Assembly (NCBI RefSeq): GCF_001428105.1
Contig: NZ_LMSJ01000022.1
Coordinates: forward strand, 4,250 to 68,249
DNA from: Paenibacillus sp. Soil766
GTDB taxonomy: Bacteria; Bacillota; Bacilli; Paenibacillales; NBRC-103111
Direction of reading: 5' to 3'
DNA length: 64,000 nucleotides
Each line of letters begins with the position of its first letter. Positions within the stretch are counted from its first letter, which is position 1. A program made the position numbers and the translations under genes. Below the pieces are notes generated by a model that saw only the letters and a list, made by a program, of their open reading frames with translations, was not told where the DNA came from and made no database searches. Below, piece by piece: positions 26,729 to 35,567 of the stretch.

Positions 26729-26751
26729 AAACAGCCGTTAAAAGGCTGTTT
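26729..26751 (-). terminator. Terminator after the membrane AraC regulator
   Basis: AAACAGCC and GGCTGTTT form an eight-pair stem with a seven-base loop; on the minus strand the tail is ATTCC, so the T-tract is short. The stem and its flank (GAAATG, A-rich) repeat the element at 25024. Confidence 0.72.
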
Positions 26752-26765
26752 AAAGAGAAATCCCA

Positions 26766-28976
26766 CTAGTTGGCCGCACTCGCCGTTGGTTTCGTTTGCC
26801 TGTACTGAACCGGTGTAATGCCAAAACGCGCTTTGAATTTAACATGAAAATATTGCAGGTTACGATACCCGACAAGTGCAGCGATTTCCGTAACGGACAA
26901 CTTATCGTCCTCCCGCAGAAAGGATGCGGCTTTTTCGAGTCTGACTCGGGTCACGTATTCGGTAAACGATTCGTTCATCACTTCGCCGAATAAGGTGGAA
27001 ATGTAGGAGGGAGCGAGCGAAGCAACTTCGGAAAGAACGTTGAGCGAAAGTTCTTCGTGCAAATGCTCATCGATATAGGCTTTCAGCTTGAGAATGACTT
27101 CCGCTTGCTTATGCTTGACTGAATCCCGCACATGGACCCCAATCCGTTCGGAAAGTCTACGAATCGATGCAATCGTGTCTGACAGCGTATCTTTCTTCAG
27201 TTCGTCAAACAGATTGGAAGGAGGAACGATTTGCTGCAGCTCCAGCTCAATGATCGTTTCGTACAGTGTGGATACGAGTTGAAGAAGCGCGAGTTCAACC
27301 GATTCAAGCTGCATATTCCGTTCCATCAGAATCGCAGAGAATTCATCGATAAATTGATTAGCGCCCTCTACATCCCCGGCCTTAAGCATATTCTGAAATG
27401 TATCCAGAGAAATCAGTGGCGGCTTCGGATCGAAAGCGGAAATTTCCGATTGAAGAATGATTGCTTCAGGACCGTACATAAAGCGATATCGATACGCTTG
27501 ATGAGCAACTCGATAGGAAAGAGGAATTTTTTCGGGAGATAAGACCGAAGTGCCGATACCTGCTCCGAATCGAAGCTCTCCCCGTACTTCGTCCTTAATT
27601 TTGTTCAATTCCGCAGCTACCATCTCATCATCCATCTCGGCGCGTGAATCCAGGAAGTAAATGATGGCCACTTCCTGTGAATTCAAGCAAACAACCTCAC
27701 ATGGCACGGTACGATCGAATTGCTCGTATCTCATCTTAAGCTTCTCGCTATCGCCTTCGATGAGTTGGGCATGCACCACCTGATAGCAGCATTCCTGTTG
27801 CAGGCCATCCACATGTACTAGTCCGAGACTGGCGCCTAACACCAGGTTTTTCATCTCATTCTTTTTTGCCTGAGATTCCAAACTCACGATTTTTTGTCCC
27901 ATGAAGTTCAGCGCACTGCCGATAATCATATATTCATTCGCATGGCCGGGGTTCAGACCCGGTTGATACAGGTTGCGAACATGTTGGATCAGCTTTTTCA
28001 TCGGGAGATAGAAACTTTTGGAAATCAGGTAGGAAACCGCAAGCCCGAACAAGAGCAGAAGACAACAGGCTACGAAAATCTTGGTTTTCAATTGTTTGGA
28101 ATCCAGTACAAATGAATTCATCGGCCGAACCATCGCATAGGTCCAACCGTGTTCCGACTTCGGTTCGCCGAGATGAGATAATACGACTGTACCGCTTACG
28201 CTGTCACTGATCTTTGTGACGGTCTTACCGGATCCGATGGCATGCTGAAGCAGCCCGACTTCTTCCGGATTCGTCCCGGCTGTTTGCAGGATCAAATTCC
28301 CGTTCGCATCGAATATATAGAACCTCTCGAATGAGGAGATAATGATTTTGGAGACGGCTTGCTTTAGGTACTCCAGATCGACATCAACATATAGGTATCC
28401 TTTAGGCGAAGAGCTACCTATCCCATATGGGAGTTTAACGACATACGTCATCGCTTGCTTTCCGTCTGGCAATGTCCGAATCATCCACTGGTTTGGAACA
28501 ATTTGCGGAAGCCGCCCGATAAAAACGAAGTCCGGGGAATTTTCTGGCTTTTCAAAGAAAAGGTCGCTGTTTACGACATATTTTCCTTTATGGAAGTACA
28601 CTGATAAATTGTAACCGCCTTCAATTGTTTTTTTAAAAATGTCAAGATCTTGTTGCAAGGACAAAATACGGTCGAGGTTTTCTGCCCATCCATTGTCGAG
28701 TAAATAATTCAAATTAGAACTGTTCCAAGTGAACATGGTGGATACGGCCTTATTTTGAAGATTGTCTTCGTATTTTCGCAACAATGTCTGTTCCACATAA
28801 TCTTTTGCTCCAACGAGACGTCTTTGGCTATCCCTGGCGATTTCGTTCACCATCATGTGACTAGCCTGCGTGTACAGGTAACCTCCCGCAAGTCCAAGCA
28901 GCACGACAGCTAATGCCGTATACGATAAGATAAGGCGGTTAAAAAAGGTGTTTCTATAAAATGGAAACACTTTCAT
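26766..28976 (-). CDS. Membrane-anchored AraC-family regulator
   Basis: About 736 residues. ATG 28976 is chosen for its AGGAGGG site six bases upstream. The order is a transmembrane segment (about 10-32), an extracellular sensor (about 33-275), a second transmembrane segment (about 288-308, CCLLLLFGLAVSYLI), a cytoplasmic middle region and an AraC helix-turn-helix pair (about 640-730, ending in KFKARFGITPVQYRQ). It is the natural candidate to sense the polymer fragments bound by the adjacent lipoproteins and to activate the leftward pectin-type block. It is arranged like the regulator at 556. Confidence 0.88.
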   Translation of the reverse strand: MKVFPFYRNTFFNRLILSYTALAVVLLGLAGGYLYTQASHMMVNEIARDSQRRLVGAKDYVEQTLLRKYEDNLQNKAVSTMFTWNSSNLNYLLDNGWAENLDRILSLQQDLDIFKKTIEGGYNLSVYFHKGKYVVNSDLFFEKPENSPDFVFIGRLPQIVPNQWMIRTLPDGKQAMTYVVKLPYGIGSSSPKGYLYVDVDLEYLKQAVSKIIISSFERFYIFDANGNLILQTAGTNPEEVGLLQHAIGSGKTVTKISDSVSGTVVLSHLGEPKSEHGWTYAMVRPMNSFVLDSKQLKTKIFVACCLLLLFGLAVSYLISKSFYLPMKKLIQHVRNLYQPGLNPGHANEYMIIGSALNFMGQKIVSLESQAKKNEMKNLVLGASLGLVHVDGLQQECCYQVVHAQLIEGDSEKLKMRYEQFDRTVPCEVVCLNSQEVAIIYFLDSRAEMDDEMVAAELNKIKDEVRGELRFGAGIGTSVLSPEKIPLSYRVAHQAYRYRFMYGPEAIILQSEISAFDPKPPLISLDTFQNMLKAGDVEGANQFIDEFSAILMERNMQLESVELALLQLVSTLYETIIELELQQIVPPSNLFDELKKDTLSDTIASIRRLSERIGVHVRDSVKHKQAEVILKLKAYIDEHLHEELSLNVLSEVASLAPSYISTLFGEVMNESFTEYVTRVRLEKAASFLREDDKLSVTEIAALVGYRNLQYFHVKFKARFGITPVQYRQTKPTASAAN

Positions 28977-29317
28977 GAATATCCCTCCTGCACAATCCCT
29001 GATACAGTACAACTTCTGAATGTTTCTCTTCCATTGCCCTCACATCCGGATTGATGCGCATACGCAGGAATTTGCCGAGCACATTGTATGAACATTTAAT
29101 GCTATGGTCCAGCTTGGTTGTCATCCTTCAACGACCATTTCACTAGAGGGAATGACAGGAACACAACCAGTATACCAATCTTTTGATTGGTTAGCCAGAG
29201 GTTCATAGATTGCATGTGTTGGAAATCAATGAACAAACAAATCATCATCCCTTAGTGTATTTGCCTATTCCAATTTTTTAGGTATCCCATTTCAATGAAA
29301 TCAAAAAAGGGGCTTTT

Positions 29318-29628
29318 TCAATGCAAGCTCCTACAATGATGTTTTCCGGTAGGTAAATGGCATGTTAAATAAACTAAACAGTCTGCCACTTCCTTCAGAT
29401 GCTCCGTCTTTACATAGCCAACCAGACTTAAACCTGATTGTACTGTAATGCCATTATTTTTCGGACACCCTTCGGAACGACTTGAATGATCAAAAAAGGA
29501 GCTACCGTGATGAGTGACCCCCAAAAACTTGGATTTTAGCCAGACTGCTTCTAATTTCTCCTCGGTTGAGTATTTATCCAAAAAAACTGCACCTCCAATT
29601 GTTAGACTGTGTCTAACAATTGGGGTGC
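29318..29628 (-). mobile_element. Probable IS3-family remnant
   Basis: Immediately inside the palindrome the minus strand encodes DKYSTEEKLEAV, which resembles the first residues of IS3-family OrfA helix-turn-helix proteins. The similarity then stops. No DDE transposase part or second end is found. The assignment rests on about 12 residues plus the terminal-repeat-like palindrome, so it is tentative. Confidence 0.4.
29589..29628. repeat. 19/18-bp inverted repeat with 3-bp spacer
   Basis: GCACCTCCAATTGTTAGAC (29589-29607) faces GTCTAACAATTGGGGTGC (29611-29628) across TGT. The arms differ by one inserted base. It could be two abutted IS ends or an operator. Confidence 0.7.
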
Positions 29629-30075
29629 TCATTCGCGGGATTTTATCACCTTGAAAATTAATATCATTCAGATAGTAAGTGGGGGATAACCGTTGGTCCA
29701 TATTTTGGGCATACGGAAAACGCATGGAATATTTCCTTAGTTTATAACTCTACTCGCATACTCCACAATTTCCTTAGAGGATTATTACCCTCCCAACGCT
29801 CAATGGGTCTTTGCCCTTACATTCGTTAAACCTGACCAAGGTGTGGAGACCGTTAGTGTTTAGCAGATGGGTCGGGGCCCTTATGAAACATTCGTGTATC
29901 TTCTCAAAAAACTAGATTCGTACCTACGAGTGTGATCGTCGCCAAACCCATCGTCATCTGTTCAGCCATTGCTCATGCGAAGGAGGCTTCTCTTGCGGTA
30001 CTTAAGCAGTAGTAATTGCCTCCCGTATTGATAAAATCCCATTACTCGAGTGAACATCTCAGTTTTTCAGCCAGT

Positions 30076-31500
30076 TTACTTTTCAATCCTTCTGTAGCGA
30101 AATTTCGAAAACTCAGCCTCTCCATTACCTGCCCCATAAATACCTAGACGAAGACCAAGAAATTCACCAAATGTATTATGGTTATAACCTGAGACCTCTA
30201 TCGCTGAAGGAAACCGATTCCATTGAACGCCATCGGTACTATAATACATCGTTAATGTATGGTGGTCGTTTCGAATCTTCAAATGAAGCTGGCAACTTAG
30301 GTTTTGAGTAGGATAGCCTTTGATACCTCGCCGCAGTCGGAAAATTTCATTCTCCGTAAAGCCAATTCCCGCATAACAGCGTTCGTTATAAAAGAGCACA
30401 AGTCCTGCTTCAGCCTCTGGCCCCACCTTAATCTCAACTTCAGCTTCATAGGCATGATCAGGTGGAATGATGACGAGTGGTGCTGAATTCGCTGGTGAAT
30501 CTCCTTTGGTCTTTAGCCTCAAGACCCCCCCGCCTACTTCATAACGTTCTGGATCCAGTTCTTTGTAAAAGCGCCACTGCCATCCGAGTGCAACTCCTTG
30601 GAAATCATCAGATAGCTCTGGGAAGTTTGCTTGCATGAGCTTCAACTCATCTTCCGTATCCTGTGATACGATCGGCCAACCATCTTCTGTCCACTCGATA
30701 GGGTCCAGTAATGTTTGCCTTCCAAGCGTGTAATAGTCCTTTTCATAGGCATGATAAACGAAAAACCATTTTCCATCAGGTGTATCGACCAGCGTGCCGT
30801 GGCCTTTGGACCACCAACGCTCTTCCTTCGACCAAGTATGCACAAGAGGATTATAGGGAGAATTCTCCCAAGGCCCTAAAGGATGTTTGCTCCTGGCTGC
30901 AACCGCCATATGACTAGTTGCGGGACCCGCCGTTCCGCCTTGTGCGCAAACCAAATAATAATAATCGCCTCGTACTAGTAGTTTTGGAGATTCCAGAGCG
31001 ATCCCGTCCACAATCCAATCATCAGGGATTAGCCATCCTTCATAAACCGTTTGTAAATCGCCTGTAACGGACAGGCCATCTGGGGCTAAGGAAATGGCCC
31101 TCCCGTAGTTTACGTACAGGTACCGCTGACCATCCGGCGCCAACAGGTGCCCCGGATCAATACCGTCTACTCTTAGATTAATTGGATCGCACCAGGGACC
31201 TTCTGCTTTCTCTGCATAGATAACATAATTCGTTCCATTAGCGGGAAAATAAATGTAAAAGAGACCATTCACATAGACCAGTTCTGGTGCCCATACATCT
31301 CCGATGTATGTCTGAAGAGCATGACAAAGGGGAACCCAGTCGGTCAGATTGCGAGAATGCCATACGAGAAGCCCTGGCGCATACATGAAAGAAGAGTGTG
31401 TCATATAATAATCGTGGCCTACACGGACTATAGAAGGATCAGGAAAATCGCCCCTTAGAATAGCCGAAGGACAGCTTGTATTTAATTTAGAATTGGACAT
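30076..31500 (-). CDS. Glycoside hydrolase family 43 (beta-xylosidase/arabinofuranosidase type)
   Basis: A 474-residue enzyme. The N-terminal five-bladed propeller (about 1-295) shows the three GH43 carboxylates in context: GDFPDPS near 17-23 (general base Asp), GIDPGH near 113 (pKa-modulating Asp) and LESPKL near 170 (general acid Glu). A concanavalin-like C-terminal domain (about 300-474) follows, as in beta-xylosidases. There is no signal peptide, so it would act on imported xylo- or arabino-oligosaccharides. It is the last gene of the leftward unit that begins at the transporter genes, 77 bases after the GH115-like gene. Confidence 0.9.
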   Translation of the reverse strand: MSNSKLNTSCPSAILRGDFPDPSIVRVGHDYYMTHSSFMYAPGLLVWHSRNLTDWVPLCHALQTYIGDVWAPELVYVNGLFYIYFPANGTNYVIYAEKAEGPWCDPINLRVDGIDPGHLLAPDGQRYLYVNYGRAISLAPDGLSVTGDLQTVYEGWLIPDDWIVDGIALESPKLLVRGDYYYLVCAQGGTAGPATSHMAVAARSKHPLGPWENSPYNPLVHTWSKEERWWSKGHGTLVDTPDGKWFFVYHAYEKDYYTLGRQTLLDPIEWTEDGWPIVSQDTEDELKLMQANFPELSDDFQGVALGWQWRFYKELDPERYEVGGGVLRLKTKGDSPANSAPLVIIPPDHAYEAEVEIKVGPEAEAGLVLFYNERCYAGIGFTENEIFRLRRGIKGYPTQNLSCQLHLKIRNDHHTLTMYYSTDGVQWNRFPSAIEVSGYNHNTFGEFLGLRLGIYGAGNGEAEFSKFRYRRIEK

Positions 31501-31577
31501 GGACCTTCACACCTCACAGAGAATCTTCATTACTTAGATCATTTCGGAGAAATCCTGTTGAAGATGCCGCCAAAACG

Positions 31578-33641
31578 TCAGACTCCGAACTTTTTCGCTA
31601 GCCTCTTAGCCAATTCGTCGTCTAAGAGAGGATTGCGGTGCGTATTTTCCAAATAAATATATTTCTCCGTTTCCGGCATCAAATGCTCTTTGTACCACGT
31701 GAAGAAATCTGGACTGTCCCCATGAATGCGAAGCCAACGGCGAAGTGTATCCATATTCCGCACTGTACTCTCGATATTCGTCAGCCAGTCCGCACGGAAG
31801 AAATCGGCCCACTTTCCATGCTCGGCTTCCTGCAGTGCGACCTGCCCCCTCCTATACTCCCACATCGCTTGCGAAGCATATACAAATGCTAACGGGTAGA
31901 TTCCTTCCCGGTAAGCCGAGTACGATTTGCCCAATGCATCAAATCCCTCGCATCCGGATAAATGCAATTCTACGTGCAGGAGCAAATGATCCTTCAGCCG
32001 AAGCCGGTCCGGATCCGCAAGCTCCGGAAGCAGCTGATCGATCCGCTCTTTCAGCACGCGCCAGCCCGGGATTGCCTCGGCACACTTTCTGCGAAACCAC
32101 TCAACCTGCTCCGAGAAATCGGCCACTCCTGTCGCCCAATACAAACGAGTAAGCGGCTGATCCGATTTTCCTTGGAGCCAATGTCCGACGATTATACGGG
32201 CAGGATGGTGATAGAATTCGTCTCCTGCCCGGTCGTCCTCGTTCGGTCCGTATGGAATCGTTCGCTGTGCATATTCGCGGAACAACTCGGCGATTTCACC
32301 GCGTCTGTTTGGGAACAACCGGTTGACATACGACTTGAGATGCTCCTCCGCATCAGCTCTCCCCTGCATCCACAGCTCGCGAATCAAGTCCAGCGTATAT
32401 ACATGCGGCCGGATGTTGCCGCTATTGACGAGTAAGTAATCATTCGCTCCTGCTAGAAATGCCCCCTCTACCTCCTCTTGGATCAAATCAGTCGGAGATG
32501 GAAACAAAGCTAAATGATTGGAAGCTTGGAGATCGTGAAACGTCACGTGATAGTATATACCGTGCTTGCCATTGTCTTCGGGTCCAGGCAACGCCTGAAC
32601 GCGCAGGTTCTCGTTGCCATTACGGCGGGAAACCATTTTACCGTATCCGTTATCTGCCCATATCTTGATGATGTCGTCTGGAATATCGATATGCCCCGCT
32701 TTATACAACTCTGAGATCTCGCCATATAACGCTACACAACAGTATGGCTCAGCCACCTTCTCGTGAACCATATCGTATTGTTTACGCACCACGCGACTGA
32801 TCATTTCACCGCGCTTCTCTGGTGTGTTGAATGCAGGGTCCTGTATCCAAAAAGGCTGGTCACCTTGCCCTCGGAAGGAAAGAACCCACACAATGTTGCG
32901 GTCCTTTTGCTTCTCGATCGCGTCCTCCCAAAGGAGTTCGAAAAGCTCTGGGTTCTCCTGATAGCTGGCTTTCTTTCCGGGATAAGCTCGAAGGAACATC
33001 TCGGCACCAAGCGGCTCCGCATGATGGTGGGTGACCCATAGTCCCATCTCTGCTGCTAGATCGGCATGAATGCCATCCTTCGGAAGGTCGGTACCTGGAA
33101 TGACCATATTTCCGCCACAACGCAGCAGCGCCTCAAAGACCGGTTGCCATACCTCTCGGTTCGGCGGGTACTCCTCCTTCCAACCGATCAGGCACACCTC
33201 GTCGTTGACGAACCAGCCTCGGAACCGGACGAACGGTTTTGGCGAATCATAATCTTCAACAGACAAGTCTACCCGGCTTCGCCGCTCGGGAGATAGGTCC
33301 GCCCAGAACCAGAACGGATCGACGCCCAAATGCTTCCGGCTGTATTCAAGCATACCGTAGACGAGTCCGAGGTCATCGCTTGCAGCAATATGAAGCTCAA
33401 TTCCGGCGCAACCCTTGATGTATCTAAAGCAATATGATTCCGGCCATGCCGGGCAGCGATCCTCGGGAGTAGCATAGCGAATCACAACCTCCGCCCGATC
33501 ACCTTCTCCCTTTACGATGGCAGGAGTAGCCCCCAATACCTGTTCATGATCTCGCTTTAGTATTTCCCATGCATGGCGGATAGGTGAAGCTGGATCATTA
33601 GGGACTCGGTAAGTTGTTCTTTGATCAATGATTAATCCCAA
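31578..33641 (-). CDS. GH115-like alpha-glucuronidase-family protein
   Basis: 687 residues, starting at TTG 33641 with GGAGG nine bases upstream. The N-terminal part resembles the helper domain of GH115 and GH67 enzymes, followed by a TIM-barrel core with FRGWFVNDEV near 140, WVTHHHAEPLG near 205 and WVLSFRGQGD near 260, all typical of GH115 (xylan alpha-1,2-glucuronidase). It is shorter than most GH115 proteins (about 800-1000) and appears to lack the C-terminal sandwich domain. There is no signal peptide. With GH43, GH10 and a transporter nearby, removal of glucuronic acid from xylan fragments is the likely role, though other acidic side chains are possible. Confidence 0.75.
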   Translation of the reverse strand: MGLIIDQRTTYRVPNDPASPIRHAWEILKRDHEQVLGATPAIVKGEGDRAEVVIRYATPEDRCPAWPESYCFRYIKGCAGIELHIAASDDLGLVYGMLEYSRKHLGVDPFWFWADLSPERRSRVDLSVEDYDSPKPFVRFRGWFVNDEVCLIGWKEEYPPNREVWQPVFEALLRCGGNMVIPGTDLPKDGIHADLAAEMGLWVTHHHAEPLGAEMFLRAYPGKKASYQENPELFELLWEDAIEKQKDRNIVWVLSFRGQGDQPFWIQDPAFNTPEKRGEMISRVVRKQYDMVHEKVAEPYCCVALYGEISELYKAGHIDIPDDIIKIWADNGYGKMVSRRNGNENLRVQALPGPEDNGKHGIYYHVTFHDLQASNHLALFPSPTDLIQEEVEGAFLAGANDYLLVNSGNIRPHVYTLDLIRELWMQGRADAEEHLKSYVNRLFPNRRGEIAELFREYAQRTIPYGPNEDDRAGDEFYHHPARIIVGHWLQGKSDQPLTRLYWATGVADFSEQVEWFRRKCAEAIPGWRVLKERIDQLLPELADPDRLRLKDHLLLHVELHLSGCEGFDALGKSYSAYREGIYPLAFVYASQAMWEYRRGQVALQEAEHGKWADFFRADWLTNIESTVRNMDTLRRWLRIHGDSPDFFTWYKEHLMPETEKYIYLENTHRNPLLDDELAKRLAKKFGV

Positions 33642-33670
33642 GATAACTTTCCTCCTTTTCCATTAAACTG

Positions 33671-34549
33671 TTAGCCCTTCAAGGAACCAAGCAGCATGCC
33701 TTTATTGAAATGCTTCTGAAGAAACGGATAAATGATCATCATCGGCAGTGCGGAGATCACGATGGCGGCCATCTTTACGCCCGGTGTATAGGTGATCACT
33801 TGCTCCATCAATGTGGCTGATCCGTCCATCGGCTCATTCAAAACGAGCATTTGCCTTAAAAATACTTGCAGCGGCCACATATCGGAATCGTTCAAGTAGA
33901 TCACAGCCGAAAAGTATGTGTTCCAATATCCAACCATATAAAATAAAATAAAGGTGGCAATAGATGCCATCGATAATGGGAGCATAATGCTGAAGAACAT
34001 TCTCCATTCTCCACAGCCATCAGCCCGAGCGGATTCTTCCAACTCATAGGGGAGCGAGGAAAAGAAGCTGCGCATGACAATGGCATAGAACGGAGAGATT
34101 GCCCCAGGAAGCCATAAGGACCAGAACGTATTAATCATCCAAAATTGTTTGATGACCAAATACGTTGGAATCAAGCCACCAGAGAACAACATTGTGAACA
34201 CGATCATGAAATTGAAGGTAGTCCTACCTTTCAACCATTTTTTGGATAACCCATAAGCCATGAAGGTTGTTGCCGATATGCTGATGACTGTACCGATCAC
34301 CGTAATGATGACGGCGTTCCTGAAGCTATTCGCAAAGTCGTCGTTTGCTAGCAAATATAAATACGCGTCCAACGTCCACTCTCTCGGAATGATGAAGAAA
34401 CTTCGGGTCAAATACTCTTTTTCCGTTGCAAAAGACGTCATCAATACATAGAGAAGTGGGAACAAGAGTAGCGTTCCCCATACGATGAGCACTGCGTAAA
34501 CGAGAACATCGAAATACCTTTCATTGCCTGATAGGCGACGGAGTTTCAT
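33671..34549 (-). CDS. Carbohydrate ABC transporter permease (MalG/LplC type)
   Basis: A 292-residue permease with about six helices and the coupling motif YELEESARADGCG, then IMLPLS, near 180-205. Its ATG shares one base with the stop of the preceding permease (TGATG), so the two are translationally coupled. It belongs to the second CUT1 system with 34549 and 35568. The operon has no ATPase. Confidence 0.92.
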   Translation of the reverse strand: MKLRRLSGNERYFDVLVYAVLIVWGTLLLFPLLYVLMTSFATEKEYLTRSFFIIPREWTLDAYLYLLANDDFANSFRNAVIITVIGTVISISATTFMAYGLSKKWLKGRTTFNFMIVFTMLFSGGLIPTYLVIKQFWMINTFWSLWLPGAISPFYAIVMRSFFSSLPYELEESARADGCGEWRMFFSIMLPLSMASIATFILFYMVGYWNTYFSAVIYLNDSDMWPLQVFLRQMLVLNEPMDGSATLMEQVITYTPGVKMAAIVISALPMMIIYPFLQKHFNKGMLLGSLKG

Positions 34550-35499
34550 CAGTATACACCATCCCTTCCCGAGCGTTTCGCAATGGCGTTCGCCGAAAGC
34601 ACCATCACAAGTCCAACAACCGATTTGAACAGTCCGACTGCTGTCGTATAGCTAAACTCACCCTGCTGTACCCCAACCCGGTAGATGTAGGTATCAAACA
34701 CGTCGGATACCACAAGATTAAGCGGGTTTTGCAACAGGAAAATATGTTCAAAGCCGACATCAATAAAGCTTCCAAGACGAAGGATGAACAAAGTAATAAT
34801 GACCGTAGTAAGAGAAGGTAGTGTGATGTGCCAAATTTGTTTCCAACGGTTGGCACCGTCCATCATCGCGGCCTCATACAGTGTCGGATCGATGGAGGAC
34901 AGAGCAGCCAAATAGATAATCGCGCTCCAGCCCACTTCTTTCCATATGTTCTGTAGCAGCCATATCCAGCGGAAATGATCCGGGTTGTTTAAGCCTTGAT
35001 ACCTTGGAAGACCAATAGAATCCAGAAACTGATTGACCCCTCCAAACTCACCGGCAAAAAGGACAATGGTAATACCGACAACGACAATCATCGAAACAAA
35101 GTGAGGCAAGTACACAATTGTTTGTAACGTCGACTTAAACCATTTCAAGCGAACCTCGTTGAGAATCAACGCGAAAAGGATTGGCGCAGGAAAATAAAAG
35201 CAGATATCGATAAAATTTAAAATTAGAGTGTTTTTCAGAAGCGTCACAAACTGCTGTTCGGTGAACAAGCGGACAAAATGATCCAGTCCTACCCACTTGC
35301 TCCCCCATATCCCACGAAACGGACTATACTGCTGAAAAGAGATGATGATGCCGAACATGGGTAAATATTTAAATAGTATAATTGACATTATCCCCGGAAA
35401 TATCATCAAGTAAATGGGGAAAGCTCGCTTGATGTAATGGGAGGAGGCTGAAGTAGCCCTAGTTGTGCTGACAGATTTATCTTCCGTAACGGACCTCAT
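34549..35499 (-). CDS. Carbohydrate ABC transporter permease (MalF/LplB type)
   Basis: A 316-residue permease with six helices and the coupling motif YEAAMMDGANRWKQI, then ITLPSL, near 220-240. Start ATG 35499 follows GGTGGGA. It lies between the binding-protein gene (68 bases upstream) and the partner permease (one-base overlap). It imports xylan-type oligosaccharides, judged by the GH43/GH115 genes that follow. Confidence 0.92.
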   Translation of the reverse strand: MRSVTEDKSVSTTRATSASSHYIKRAFPIYLMIFPGIMSIILFKYLPMFGIIISFQQYSPFRGIWGSKWVGLDHFVRLFTEQQFVTLLKNTLILNFIDICFYFPAPILFALILNEVRLKWFKSTLQTIVYLPHFVSMIVVVGITIVLFAGEFGGVNQFLDSIGLPRYQGLNNPDHFRWIWLLQNIWKEVGWSAIIYLAALSSIDPTLYEAAMMDGANRWKQIWHITLPSLTTVIITLFILRLGSFIDVGFEHIFLLQNPLNLVVSDVFDTYIYRVGVQQGEFSYTTAVGLFKSVVGLVMVLSANAIAKRSGRDGVY

Positions 35500-35567
35500 G
35501 CTGTCCCACCTTTCGGTATTAAAAAAATGGTCGGCCGCACCTGCTCCGGCCGATAGGGTATCGTATA

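Larger units (their letters stand above)
29013..30075. other. Gene-poor kilobase with an IS-like relic
   Basis: No intact gene is supported in this stretch. The only structured parts are the palindrome at 29589-29628 and the short IS3-like coding relic beside it. A frame across 29318-29725 is open, but apart from that relic it has no recognisable content. The part from 29741 to 30075 looks degraded and I cannot name it. Confidence 0.5.

Noticed and set aside
29741..30060. Possible structured RNA or T-box in the empty kilobase
   Set aside because: No specifier loop, T-box motif or terminator pair could be found; the sequence looks degraded.
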